The notes under the pieces were generated by a model. The model was not told the DNA's origin. It saw nothing but the letters and a program-made list of their open reading frames with translations, and did no database searches. Below are positions 45,454-54,900 of a stretch of DNA of 64,000 bases, in pieces. A program made the position numbers and the translations under genes. Each line of letters begins with the position of its first letter. Position 1 is the stretch's first letter. Source of the DNA: Peribacillus acanthi (GTDB lineage Bacteria > Bacillota > Bacilli > Bacillales > DSM-1321); the NCBI RefSeq assembly GCF_003073175.1, contig NZ_QBBX01000011.1, positions 51,345 to 115,344 on the forward strand. The letters are read 5' to 3'.

Positions 45454-47106
45454 TTACCAAAGCTTATATCCTTTGGAGCCTGGAGGAGCGTTTTGGATCA
45501 TATCTATGAACGGTATTGTGTAAGCAAATAAGATCAGAACGACTGTGATGCCAAGCCATAGCTTCCAGTTTTCGAAAACCATAGGTGTTTTTTCTGCTTG
45601 ATCGGCAACTTCACCAATAGGGAATTCTTGCTCACCTTTTGGTGCAAAGAATGCAAGATTTACAAAGATGTATAACACTAAGATGATACCGATGAAAAGA
45701 ATTGAGCCACCTACAGCTTGAGCAATTTGGTAAGGAATCCATTCATGTGCTTGTGCTGCATCTCCATAAGTTGAGAATGAAGAACGACGAGGTGCTCCTA
45801 GTAAACCAACCGCATGCATGGCTCCTGACATGAAGGACATCCCTACAGACCATACAATTGCTTGGATGATTGCAAGCTTGTTCATTTGTTTAGTTAGAAC
45901 ACGGCCGGTTAAATGAGGCACTAACCAATATGAGATACCAAAGAATGTAAGAACTACGGATGTTGCTAAAGTTAAATGGAAGTGACCAGTAACCCAAATG
46001 GTATTGTGTACTACTTGGTTTAATTGGTGAGATGCATTGACCATACCACCAGCACCTGCTGGAATAAAAGCCAACATACCAATAAATGGAACTACAAAGC
46101 GAGCGTCACCCCATGGTAGCTTTTTAAACCATCCAAAAAGACCCGTTGCACCTTTTGAGCGTCCGTACATTTCAAATGTACCGAACAATGAGAATGCAGT
46201 CATCAGAGAAGGGATGACAACCAAGAAAGTTAATATTACTTGTAAGAATTTCCACGCTGGATCAATACCAGGCTCCATTAACTGATGGTGGAATCCAACT
46301 GGAATAGAGAATAATAAGAACAAGATGAAAGACATACGAGATAACGAATCTGAGAAGATTTTTCCGCCAATTACTTTAGGAATTACTACGTACCAACACA
46401 TATATGCAGGTAGTAACCAGAAATACACCAATGGGTGACCAAAATACCAGAATAGAGTACGACTTACTAATACGTCAATTGTATCAACCCATCCTAAAGA
46501 CCATGGTAACATCTGTAATAATACCGTTGCAGCGACACCAATTGTTGCAACAATCCAGAGTACAGTATTAACGACAACCATAAATGTTAACAATGGACTA
46601 ACTTTACCAGGGTTATTTTTACGCCACTTAACATAATTTGAAATCATTGCACCCCCAGCAACCCAACTTCCAACGACAACTAACGTTAAACCGATGTAGA
46701 AAATAGGGTGAGCTTGTAAAGGAGCATAGAATGTGAATAACACGGAAGCTTCATTTAATAAAATCATTGCCGCAGCCATTGCTGTACCGAGAGTCATTAA
46801 CCAAAAGCCAACCCAGCCCGTCTTACGTGCGCCATTTGAAAGGGCACCAGCTGTACGGCTAACTGCTGCAAACTGAAAACCTAGAATAAAGAATGTTGTA
46901 AGAACAAGTCCAAGTAAAACACCATGTACAGTTAAAACTTGATAATAACCAATTCCAAACGGAAGTTGCCATTTGCCTGAACGAACTAGTACTTGAAGTA
47001 AACCAGCGAGGCCTCCTAATGCCAGTGCTATGAAAGCTACATAAAAATGGGCCATGGATAACTTCGCATCGCGAGGATCCACTTTGCTAATTGTTTGGTT
47101 TAACAT
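45454..47106 (-). CDS. cbaA: ba3-type cytochrome c oxidase subunit I
   Basis: The catalytic haem-copper subunit of a B-type terminal oxidase. The 550-residue protein has about 13 membrane segments. Haem and copper ligands are in place: H61 (low-spin haem), H224 with cross-linked Y228 in GHPLVYFWLLPAY, H273-H274, H375 and H377 in TGHFHL. The glutamate of A-type oxidases is absent, as expected for B-type. It overlaps subunit II by one base (stop/start) and is last in a three-gene operon. Such oxidases have high oxygen affinity. Confidence 0.95.
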   Translation of the reverse strand: MLNQTISKVDPRDAKLSMAHFYVAFIALALGGLAGLLQVLVRSGKWQLPFGIGYYQVLTVHGVLLGLVLTTFFILGFQFAAVSRTAGALSNGARKTGWVGFWLMTLGTAMAAAMILLNEASVLFTFYAPLQAHPIFYIGLTLVVVGSWVAGGAMISNYVKWRKNNPGKVSPLLTFMVVVNTVLWIVATIGVAATVLLQMLPWSLGWVDTIDVLVSRTLFWYFGHPLVYFWLLPAYMCWYVVIPKVIGGKIFSDSLSRMSFILFLLFSIPVGFHHQLMEPGIDPAWKFLQVILTFLVVIPSLMTAFSLFGTFEMYGRSKGATGLFGWFKKLPWGDARFVVPFIGMLAFIPAGAGGMVNASHQLNQVVHNTIWVTGHFHLTLATSVVLTFFGISYWLVPHLTGRVLTKQMNKLAIIQAIVWSVGMSFMSGAMHAVGLLGAPRRSSFSTYGDAAQAHEWIPYQIAQAVGGSILFIGIILVLYIFVNLAFFAPKGEQEFPIGEVADQAEKTPMVFENWKLWLGITVVLILFAYTIPFIDMIQNAPPGSKGYKLW

Positions 47107-47582
47107 TATTCAACCACCTCGATTCTTGAATTCATCATATGGTGACCTACTCCACAATATTCATTGCAAAGGATCAGGAATTCTCCTGTTTTATCAAAAG
47201 TTGCTACGTATTCTGAAATAAAGCCTGGCTCCAACATCATGTTTATATTAGTACCAGCTACTTCAAAACCATGAATAACATCTTTTGTAGTTGCCATGAT
47301 TTTAACTTTAGATCCTTTTGGTATTTCTACTTTTCCAGGATTGTAATTGAATGCAGATGCTACAAAAACCAATTCATAATCCCAATCCTTACCTTCGACT
47401 TTTTTTAGTCCAGGTTCATTGAATGGCGCTGTAGTATCCACTTTTTCTGGATCAATAGTAGCTAAGCAACTCGGTGGCTGATTTCCCATATAGAATGCGC
47501 TGACTCCTATTACAGAAAGGAATACAAGTAAAGTTCCAACCCCAAATATGAGCCATATTTTTTCGAATTTATGCATATGCAT
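47106..47582 (-). CDS. cbaB: ba3-type cytochrome c oxidase subunit II
   Basis: The CuA subunit that accepts electrons from cytochrome c. The 158-residue protein has one N-terminal membrane segment (about 8-30) and a cupredoxin domain outside. All CuA ligands are visible: H104, C139, C143, H147 and M150 (LCNEYCGVGHHMM). The short size with a single anchor is typical of the ba3 group. GGAGGA precedes the ATG at 47582. Middle gene of the cba operon. Confidence 0.94.
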   Translation of the reverse strand: MHMHKFEKIWLIFGVGTLLVFLSVIGVSAFYMGNQPPSCLATIDPEKVDTTAPFNEPGLKKVEGKDWDYELVFVASAFNYNPGKVEIPKGSKVKIMATTKDVIHGFEVAGTNINMMLEPGFISEYVATFDKTGEFLILCNEYCGVGHHMMNSRIEVVE

Positions 47583-47603
47583 GGCTTTTTCCTCCTCAAT
47601 CTC

Positions 47604-47753
47604 TTATAAACGGTCTAAAAATAAGAAGTAAACACTTACCCATGTAATTACCAAGAAGAATCCTAAAATGAAAACTGATGCTAATGTGCCTTTCAGAGAA
47701 GAATGATCCTCAATTTGGGTCTTTGCTTTATTTTTTAATTCTGGCTGAGCCAT
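47604..47753 (-). CDS. cbaD: ba3-type cytochrome c oxidase subunit IIa
   Basis: A 49-residue protein beginning MAQPELKNKAKTQIEDHSS, then one membrane helix (LASVFILGFFLVITWVSVYF) and a short FLDRL end. Thermus-type ba3 oxidases have a one-helix subunit IIa that packs in place of the missing second helix of subunit II; size, position first in the operon and topology fit. GGAG lies before the ATG, and cbaB follows after 21 bases. Confidence 0.85.
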   Translation of the reverse strand: MAQPELKNKAKTQIEDHSSLKGTLASVFILGFFLVITWVSVYFLFLDRL

Positions 47754-47873
47754 TTTCTCCACTCCCTTCAGTGAGATTCAATTAATGATTACAAATTCAT
47801 CATACAAAACAATTTGTGGAATTCTAGTTGGTTTTTCCTGTTTCACAAATTGTTCATTCGTTTCTTATCTACT

Positions 47874-47916
47874 ATCTTAATAGGATAAAATTGCTACAAC
47901 AGTGATTAATGTCACT
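47874..47916 (-). promoter_or_regulatory. Candidate cba promoter with imperfect Fnr/Crp-like palindrome
   Basis: AGTGATTAATGTCACT (47901-47916) has perfect AGTGA/TCACT arms, 8 of 10 positions of TGTGA-N6-TCACA. On the minus strand a -10-like TAAGAT (47879-47874) puts the box centre near -41.5, as at hcp. The rest of the 430-base gap to 48183 is AT-rich with nothing else recognised. Confidence 0.35.
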
Positions 47917-48182
47917 CTTACCTAGTGTAAGATGTGAAATAAATGTGAAGTTTTGTTTTTTTATAGATACTTTTGGAATAAGGATTGATGTGGCTCAGTG
48001 GTAGCGATGGTTCGTAGTAATTGCTTATGGAATCAAATAGCTGGGGATTGTAATCTTTACTAGCAACAAAAGTCGGAACAAAAAGGTTTAAAAATCATAA
48101 GATCTTTTTCATTATTCATTAACCATTTGATAAGCAAATAAATATACTATTACAATTATATTTGTAAAAAGGAATGGTGGTT

Positions 48183-48338
48183 TTGAATACTCGCTATTGT
48201 ATATTTTGCAAGACTTTATCTGAAAAAGGAAATCGATGTTCCGCATGTGGAAGATCTGAATTTCAACTTATTGAAATTCAAGTGCAAAAGCATGACCAAT
48301 TTATCAAGCCAGAGACTTTTAATAATGATAAAAAGTAA
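48183..48338 (+). CDS. Zinc-ribbon microprotein, 51 residues
   Basis: Starts with TTG at 48183, preceded by AAAAGGAATGGTGG, and reads MNTRYCIFCKTLSEKGNRCS with a second pair in CSACGRSEF. The two CxxC pairs make a classic zinc ribbon, followed by a strand and a charged tail (IEIQVQKHDQFIKPE). No family name comes to mind; similar small rubredoxin-like zinc proteins are common in Bacilli. It lies alone between the oxidase promoter and an SDR gene, with a MITE-like element just after it. Confidence 0.7.
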   Translation: MNTRYCIFCKTLSEKGNRCSACGRSEFQLIEIQVQKHDQFIKPETFNNDKK

Positions 48339-48344
48339 AGTATA

Positions 48345-48410
48345 GGGTGACTCATAAAAAATAAACCATTATATCTCTAACTTAGAGTGAATGGGGTTTT
48401 AGAGTCCCCC
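48345..48410. repeat. Short MITE-like element with GGGTGACTC end
   Basis: Starts GGGTGACTC at 48345 and ends GAGTCCCCC at 48410 (eight of nine bases inverted). The left end is identical to that of the 344-base element at 17765. Its GGGGTTTTAGAGTCCCC tail could also form a hairpin. Confidence 0.45.
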
Positions 48411-48491
48411 TTATCTTATTCTTTTGAAAACGAAATACTTTAAGATAATGTGAATGCATGATTAAATAAAAGTATTAATGTTTGGGAGGGA

Positions 48492-49271
48492 ATGTATATG
48501 TATTTGCCAAGTTTTAATTTGAATGGAAAGACGGTATTGGTTACTGGTGCGGGAAGAGGAATTGGACAAGCTATTGCGGTAGGAATGGCTGAAGCAGGAG
48601 CAAATATAGTTTTACTGGCACGTACTGAAAAGGATTTGTTACATACGTCCAAAACGATTCAAGAAAAAGGAAAGCAAGCGTTACCAATAGTAACTGATGT
48701 TACTAATCGTGAACAGGTTCAAAAAGCAGTCAAACAAGCAGCTGAACATTTTGGAACTATTGATGTTCTTGTTAATAATGCTGGAATGAATATTCGCTCA
48801 AAAGCATTGAATGTTACTGACGAAGAGTGGGGAACAATCATGGACACCAATTTAAAATCGGCTTTCATGCTTTCTCAAGAAACAGCTAGAATTATGAAGG
48901 AAAACGGTACTCAAGGAAGTATTTTATCTATTTCTTCTGTAGCAGGGCATATAGCTTTGAGGACGGGGGTAGTGTATGCTTCAACGAAAGCCGCAATGAT
49001 TCAAATGACTAAGGTTCTTGCTTTTGAATGGGCTGAATATGGCATTAGGGTCAATAGCATTGGACCTTGGTATTTTAAAACCCCATTGACCGAGAAGCTG
49101 TTAGCGGACGAAGAATACCTAAAAGACATCTTAGCAGTAACACCTCTTAATAGGGTGGGAGAACTTTCCGAGCTAGTCGGACCAGCTGTCTTCTTATCAT
49201 CTGAGGCTGCGAATTATATTACAGGACAGACATTGTTTGTTGATGGTGGGATGACCATCCAAGGATTTTAA
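48492..49271 (+). CDS. Short-chain dehydrogenase/reductase (SDR)
   Basis: A 259-residue classical SDR. The cofactor loop TGAGRGIG, NNAG, catalytic Ser in SISSVAG and YxxxK (YASTKAAM) are intact, and the C-terminal segment ends YITGQTLFVDGGMTIQGF. Likeness is closest to gluconate-5-dehydrogenase and 3-oxoacyl-ACP reductase types, but the substrate cannot be assigned. LARTEK after the second strand suggests NADP(H). GGGAGGGA precedes ATG 48492; ATG 48498 is an alternative. It stands alone. Confidence 0.9.
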   Translation: MYMYLPSFNLNGKTVLVTGAGRGIGQAIAVGMAEAGANIVLLARTEKDLLHTSKTIQEKGKQALPIVTDVTNREQVQKAVKQAAEHFGTIDVLVNNAGMNIRSKALNVTDEEWGTIMDTNLKSAFMLSQETARIMKENGTQGSILSISSVAGHIALRTGVVYASTKAAMIQMTKVLAFEWAEYGIRVNSIGPWYFKTPLTEKLLADEEYLKDILAVTPLNRVGELSELVGPAVFLSSEAANYITGQTLFVDGGMTIQGF

Positions 49272-49296
49272 ATTTCTACATCTGAAATAGAAGCGA

Positions 49297-49345
49297 AAAA
49301 GGTTGTAGAGGTAAAGTTTTACTTTATCCCTACAACCTTAAAAAA
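49297..49345 (-). terminator. Terminator downstream of the CheX-like gene
   Basis: AAGGTTGTAG-A-GGTAAAG pairs with CTTTA-TCCCTACAACCTT. The T run exists on the minus strand (CCTTTTTC), suiting the minus-strand gene; the plus strand has A residues instead. Confidence 0.65.
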
Positions 49346-49374
49346 TGAATCTAAAAATTAATAATACAAACTTA

Positions 49375-49827
49375 TTAATTTTCTACCATTAGGATAATGC
49401 TCATTTTTCCAATATCCTCAAACGATAATGGGAGGCAAAGAGCTTTTTCGAAACCAAATAATTTAGTTTCGCCTAATAGCACTGTTGGTGGGGTAATGTC
49501 CATTTCTACCCCTTTCTGTGCGATGCTTGTCGCTAAGTTTCCTGCTAGCATATTCCCCAGCTCTCCAGCAAAAGATTGTAGCATCTCACCTTCAATAGGC
49601 ATGCCGAACATAGATTGTCCAATTCTTCCGATTACTTCTTCATTTCCTTCAATGATCAATCTTCCTCTTACATCACCGGTCATGCCAATTAGGACTCCTA
49701 AAGAAACCTGCTTATAAGGTTGTTTTATCAGCGTTGGCTTATCTATTTGAATAGGAAGGGGAATCACAGATTTTACCGAATCGATGGTACCATTCAAAAC
49801 ATTGGTAATAGATGCACTAATTGACAT
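49375..49827 (-). CDS. CheX/CheC-like chemotaxis phosphatase-fold protein
   Basis: A 150-residue single-domain protein of the CheC/CheX/FliY fold. The ExxN signature is in FAGELGNMLAGN, and GVLIGMTGDVRGRLIIEG forms the typical strand pair. Members dephosphorylate CheY-P. I start at 49827, with TTGGAGGAAG upstream, not at the open-frame start 49842. No chemotaxis genes are nearby, so the partner is unknown; such orphans occur in Bacilli. Confidence 0.85.
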   Translation of the reverse strand: MSISASITNVLNGTIDSVKSVIPLPIQIDKPTLIKQPYKQVSLGVLIGMTGDVRGRLIIEGNEEVIGRIGQSMFGMPIEGEMLQSFAGELGNMLAGNLATSIAQKGVEMDITPPTVLLGETKLFGFEKALCLPLSFEDIGKMSIILMVEN

Positions 49828-50022
49828 TTGAACTTCCTCCAAAACGATGACTTACATCTAATAATACCAAAAAAGATGAGTATAAAGTCTATGAAAATAA
49901 TAAATTTTTTGATTTTTATTAATATATTCATTAAAAAGTCACGACTTACTTCCTAGAAGATAAAGAATCAAAAATATGGAATTGGATAAGATATCCTTAT
50001 CATAGTAAAAGGTGGAAGATGT

Positions 50023-51117
50023 ATGCCCTCTATAATTAGTATGTCTTCAATAAAATTGCCAAATAAAATCTCCCAATCGAATGCAATGGAATTTGCTCAC
50101 GAAATGTTTGGAAATTCCTTCAAGGATATTAATAGATTGATGAAAATCTTTGAGAATGGCCAGGTCGATTCCAGACATTTTGCCATGCCACTTGATTGGT
50201 TTAGAAATCGACATGGATTTGAAGAAAAAAATGAATTATATATTAAAATTGCTACGGAATATGGAGCAATGGCAATTCAGGAATGCCTATGTAACCCACA
50301 ATTTCTTACAAATACATATCATAAAGAACAAATTGATGCTTTCATATTTGTCTCCAGCACTGGAATCAGCACCCCAACCATCGATGCTCGAATCATGAAT
50401 CATCTTTCTTTTTCACCACATATAAAGCGAATTCCTTTATGGGGGCTAGGATGTGCTGGGGGGGCAGCAGGATTGGCTCGGGCTTTTGATTACTGTAAGG
50501 CATATCCAAAAGAAAGCGTACTCGTTCTTTGTGTAGAACTATGCAGTTTAACATTCCAAAAAGATGATATATCTAAAAGTAATTTAGTCGGGACCTCGTT
50601 ATTTGCTGATGGTATCGCTTGCGCATTAGTCTGCGGTGATGAATCAAATGCAAGAAATTATGTAAAATCCAATCATGTTCCGCAAATTTTAGCTACCTGT
50701 TCGACACTAATGCCAGATTCTTTGGATGTAATGGGGTGGGAGGTTAAGGATAATGGGTTGTACGTAATTTTTTCTAAAGATATACCAACTATTATTGAAA
50801 GCTGGCTTAAGCCTAATGTTGAAGAATTCTTACAAGACAATGGACTATCTTTACATGATGTATCGCATTTTATTGCGCATCCAGGCGGTAAAAAAGTGTT
50901 GGATGCTTACCAACATTCACTTGGTTTTAATGAAGATATGCTAAAGGTTTCTTCAGAAGTATTAAAGGAGTTTGGAAATATGTCTTCCGCTACCATTTTG
51001 TATGTAATGGAAAGGTTTATGGAACGGAATGTTTCAGAAGGCGAATATGGATTAGCTGCCGCACTTGGCCCTGGTTTCTCTTCAGAACAAGTATTGGTGA
51101 GGTGGGAGAATGTTTAA
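50023..51117 (+). CDS. bcsA: Type III polyketide synthase BpsA/BcsA
   Basis: A chalcone-synthase-like enzyme that in B. subtilis makes alkylpyrones from fatty acyl-CoA and malonyl-CoA. The 364-residue thiolase fold has the Cys-His-Asn triad: C144 in GLGCAGGAAGLA, His in FIAHPGGKKVL, and Asn in FGNMSSATI. AAGGTGG lies eight bases before the ATG. It overlaps the methyltransferase gene by eight bases, the same pair as in B. subtilis. Confidence 0.95.
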   Translation: MPSIISMSSIKLPNKISQSNAMEFAHEMFGNSFKDINRLMKIFENGQVDSRHFAMPLDWFRNRHGFEEKNELYIKIATEYGAMAIQECLCNPQFLTNTYHKEQIDAFIFVSSTGISTPTIDARIMNHLSFSPHIKRIPLWGLGCAGGAAGLARAFDYCKAYPKESVLVLCVELCSLTFQKDDISKSNLVGTSLFADGIACALVCGDESNARNYVKSNHVPQILATCSTLMPDSLDVMGWEVKDNGLYVIFSKDIPTIIESWLKPNVEEFLQDNGLSLHDVSHFIAHPGGKKVLDAYQHSLGFNEDMLKVSSEVLKEFGNMSSATILYVMERFMERNVSEGEYGLAAALGPGFSSEQVLVRWENV

Positions 51118-51634
51118 ATGGTTTTTATTATTTATCCTTCTACAACGTGCCATTGAATTAGGGATTGCTAAAAGTAATGAAAAATGGATGAAAAAAAATG
51201 GTGGGGTGGAATTTGGGCAGACGCATTATATTTGGATGATTGCTATGCACACTCTATTTTTCATATCCTTGTTTATGGAAGTGACATTATTTCATAAATC
51301 TCCATCTAGGATTTGGCTATTACTTTTAATCGTATTTATACTTGCCCAGATTATTAGAGTATGGGCTCTTTATTCTTTAGGAAGGTATTGGAACACTAAG
51401 ATAATAGTTATTCCAAATGCAAATATCGTTAAAAAGGGACCATATCGTTACTTGCGACATCCAAATTATTTAATTGTTGCACTTGAAATTGCAGTGGTTT
51501 CTCTATTATTTAATGCAGTCTTCACCTTCGTTCTATTTTCATTTGCAAATGCTGTAATGATGTTAGTAAGAATTCCGATGGAAGAACAAGCTTTAAGAAC
51601 ATTAACAAATTATAGTGATCATTTTCGAAAATGA
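51110..51634 (+). CDS. ypbQ: Isoprenylcysteine methyltransferase-like O-methyltransferase YpbQ (BpsB)
   Basis: A 174-residue membrane protein with four or five hydrophobic segments and the ICMT signature near the C-terminus (GPYRYLRHPNYLIVALE, RIPMEEQAL). In B. subtilis it O-methylates the alkylpyrones made by BpsA. The ATG lies inside the end of bcsA, so they are translationally coupled. The SAM-binding residues look intact. Confidence 0.93.
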   Translation: MFKWFLLFILLQRAIELGIAKSNEKWMKKNGGVEFGQTHYIWMIAMHTLFFISLFMEVTLFHKSPSRIWLLLLIVFILAQIIRVWALYSLGRYWNTKIIVIPNANIVKKGPYRYLRHPNYLIVALEIAVVSLLFNAVFTFVLFSFANAVMMLVRIPMEEQALRTLTNYSDHFRK

Positions 51635-51677
51635 AGTTGGAATGAAAGCATAAGTTAACTATGGTAAAAAAACTTAT

Positions 51678-51738
51678 TGAAAATGATTATCGTTTTTGAT
51701 ACTATCTAATTGAACATGAAAATTATTCTCATTTAAAT
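51678..51738 (+). promoter_or_regulatory. Two Fur boxes and a sigma-A promoter
   Basis: TGAAAATGATTATCG (51678-51692) and TGAAAATTATTCTCA (51717-51731) each match 13 of 15 bases of the 7-1-7 Fur box TGATAATNATTATCA. The second lies exactly between a -35 TTGAAC (51710-51715) and a -10 TTAAAT (51733-51738) spaced by 17 bases. This is a standard iron-repressed layout. Confidence 0.75.
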
Positions 51739-51763
51739 TAAACTGTCAAAGGCGGTGCATGAC

Positions 51764-51862
51764 ATGGTGTGGTTATTAGTGGCATCAACGATTGCTACAT
51801 ATAGTCTTGTAATGAAACACGTTCTAAACAACGTTCAAGGCGCAGTGAATTCAAATAATTAA
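51764..51862 (+). CDS. Fur-controlled 32-residue microprotein, possible FbpC-like
   Basis: The peptide begins MVWLLVASTIATYSLVMKH and ends with an Asn/Gln-rich polar tail, so it may be a short membrane-associated helix with a basic patch. GGCGGTG lies before the ATG and a terminator follows the stop. Two Fur boxes control it. B. subtilis makes a 29-residue Fur-regulated peptide, FbpC, that works in the FsrA iron-sparing response; size, regulation and, as I recall, a location near ypbR suggest an equivalent, but I cannot compare sequences. Confidence 0.65.
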   Translation: MVWLLVASTIATYSLVMKHVLNNVQGAVNSNN

Positions 51863-51894
51863 ACGATTTAATATCATAAAAAGTAATTTTGTTT

Positions 51895-51929
51895 ATGACC
51901 AGAGCATTTGCCCCTGGTCATTTTATTTT
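51895..51929 (+). terminator. Terminator after the 32-residue ORF
   Basis: ATGACCAG pairs with CTGGTCAT, followed by TTTATTTTG. It separates the microprotein from dynA. Confidence 0.88.
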
Positions 51930-51984
51930 GTTCAGAAATCGATTACAATGAAGGCATATCGTAAAACAAGGGGAAAAAATAATA

Positions 51985-54900
51985 ATGATTAAAACAACTA
52001 TGAATCATAACACTTTAATTCAATCTCTCTTTTCAATATTTCAAACATTTGAGAAAAACGGAGATTTGCAAAGTGCAGAAAAAATGAAACAGTTAATACA
52101 AAAAACCAATGAAAGGGAACATATTATAGCTCTTTGTGGTCATTTTTCAGCTGGAAAATCGAGCATGATCAACTTTCTGCTGGGGGAGCAAGTATTGCCT
52201 TCTAGTCCAATCCCAACTAGTGCAAACCTAGTTAAAGTCATGAGTGGAGAGGAATTTGCTAAAGTATTCTATTTTCATGACGAACCTGCACTGTTTCCTG
52301 CCCCATATGACTTAAAAGAAGTAAAAAAATACTGTAAGGATGGAGACGCAGTAAAGGAAATTCATATTTCCTCCCCGGTGTTTCCATTACCTTCTAAATG
52401 CTCTATTATGGATACACCAGGCATTGACTCTACAGATGATGCCCATCGAGTGTCTACAGAATCAGCATTGCATTTAGCGGATATCATTTTTTATGTAATG
52501 GACTATAATCATGTACAATCTGAAGTGAATTTTTTATTTACGAAAGAACTGACTGATGCAGGGAAAAAACTATACTTAATCGTCAACATGATTGACAAGC
52601 ACGAAGATAAAGAATTGAGCTTTGATACATTTCAAAATTCGGTGGAACAAGCTTTTGCTGAATGGAATGTTAAGCCAGAAGGAATATTCTATACGTCAGT
52701 AAGAGATTTGGATCATCCAAAAAACGATATCCAGACTGTTAAATCACTCATGTTTGAAAGTGTAAATTGGAGTGACGATTTCACACTTAATTCTATTTTT
52801 AAATCAGCTGAAAGATTAGTAGAACAGCATATACATTGGCTACAAGACCAAAATGAAGAGCGGCTTTCTGAAGAAATCCAACTTCTAGAATATATCGATG
52901 TAGATTCATTAATGACGATGGAAACAGAGCTAACAAATCTCAAAAAATCAAAGCAGGTAATATATTCAAGCCGATTGGAAATGGAACAACAATTTCAAGA
53001 GGAATTAAGCAAAACGCTAAACAATGCGTACTTAATGCCAGCGGAAACACGTGAATTAATTCGTATGTTTATTGAATCTCAGCAAAAAACCTTCAAAGTA
53101 GGGCTTCTTTTTTCAAAAGGGAAGACTGAACAAACACGATTGGATAGAGAGAAAAATCTATTTGACAGTCTCAAAGAAAGAATTCAGACACAGCTTGACT
53201 GGTCCATTAAGGAACTCTGTTTGTCTGCAATCAATAATTTGAATTTATATTTGCCTAATCTTGAAAAGTCCATTCAAGAGATATCAATAGCACTTCCTGA
53301 ACAACAAATTAAAGACATGGTTAAGGAACAATCAACAATTACAGGTGATTATGTCCTTCTATTTAGTAACGAAGTGGCGGATTTATTAAAAAAACAGGCA
53401 AGACAATTGGCTAGGAGATTTTTTGAAGAAATTCAGAAAGAGCATAATAAAGCATTAGAAGAGCAATTGTCCCAGATGACAGCAAGAATGAATGAAATAG
53501 AGAAATTTGTTGTTGCGAGTGAAAAAGTAAAACATGGAAAAATACGTTTAGCACAATATTCACAGGAGTTTCAACAAGCTCTCACACATGCTCCTGAAAA
53601 CATGGATCCACAACCAATCTTAGAAAAATGGGCAAATGATGAAAAGATAATGAGAATTATCTCAAACCCAAAAGAAGAGTTAGCACCATCGATTAATACA
53701 AAAGAAGAAGTTGCAAACGAGGTTATGGTTCATGGAGATCATACTCAAGGAAATGGGAAGCATAAGCTTGAACTAGCAACAAAGAAGCTAATTCAAGCAG
53801 CAAGGTTTCTATCACCTGTTAAAGGCTTTTCACAACTTGCAAAGGAATTACAAGAAAAAGCGAAGCGACTAGATAATCAAACCTTTACCATTGCTTTGTT
53901 TGGTGCATTCAGTGCAGGTAAATCAAGTTTTGCAAATGCATTAATAGGAGAGCGAATCCTTCCAGTATCACCAAATCCGACAACTGCTGTCATCAATAAA
54001 ATCGTTCCTCCAACAGAGGGGCACGACCATGGTACTGCAAAAGTACGTTTGAAAAGTGAAGAAATGTTATTTGAAGACATCAAAATTGCAATGAACGCTT
54101 TTAAATTGTCTCCAAAGGATTTAGAAGATGCTTACCATATTTCCCGCAATTTTAGTTATGATGATAGTGGGGATGGACGAGAAAAAGCCCATCTTTCATT
54201 TATTAAAGCATTTGCTTCTGGCTATCCGTTATATAAAGGACAGTTCGGAACTGAAATAATGGTTGATATGCAAGAATTTCAGGATTTTGCAGCGAATGAA
54301 ACAAAGTCCTGTCTAGTAGACTGGATCGAACTTTACTGGGATTGTGAATTTACTAGAAATGGTATGGTACTTGTTGATACACCAGGTGCAGATTCCATTA
54401 ATGCGCGCCATACGGACGCAGCGTTCGAATATATTAAAAACTCCGATGCCATTTTGTTTGTCACATATTACAATCATCCATTCTCAAAAGCCGATCGAGA
54501 ATTCTTAATTCAACTAGGTAGGGTAAAGGATTCTTTTGCAATGGATAAAATGTTCTTTTTATTAAATGCAGTGGACTTGGCACAGACTGAAGAGGAATGT
54601 GAAGATGTTAAGACATATATTCAAGAGCAGTTATTAGGATTTGGAATTCGATTTCCTAAGATTTATCCGATATCTAGTAAGGAGGCAATTGCTGAAAAAA
54701 CAGGAAATACTTGTTTCCAGCATGCTTTCTTGAAAGATAGTGGCATGTCGCATTTTGAAGAGGCATTTTATAGGTTCATTTCTTATGAACTAACAGACCT
54801 AGCCATTTCTTCTGCTATGAACTCTGTTTCCAATGCAGTGTTAATGCTTGAAGATATGCTGATGACCGCTAAACAATCTCATGAGCAAAAGGAGCAGACA

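Noticed and set aside
47991-48015. tRNA-like string (GGCTCAGTGGTAGCG followed by GGTTCG)
   Set aside because: Resembles a D-arm and T-loop fragment, but there is no anticodon arm, acceptor stem or CCA, so neither a tRNA nor a clear remnant.
50023-51634. Novel biosynthetic cluster
   Set aside because: The type III polyketide synthase plus methyltransferase pair is the known bpsA-bpsB alkylpyrone operon of Bacillus.
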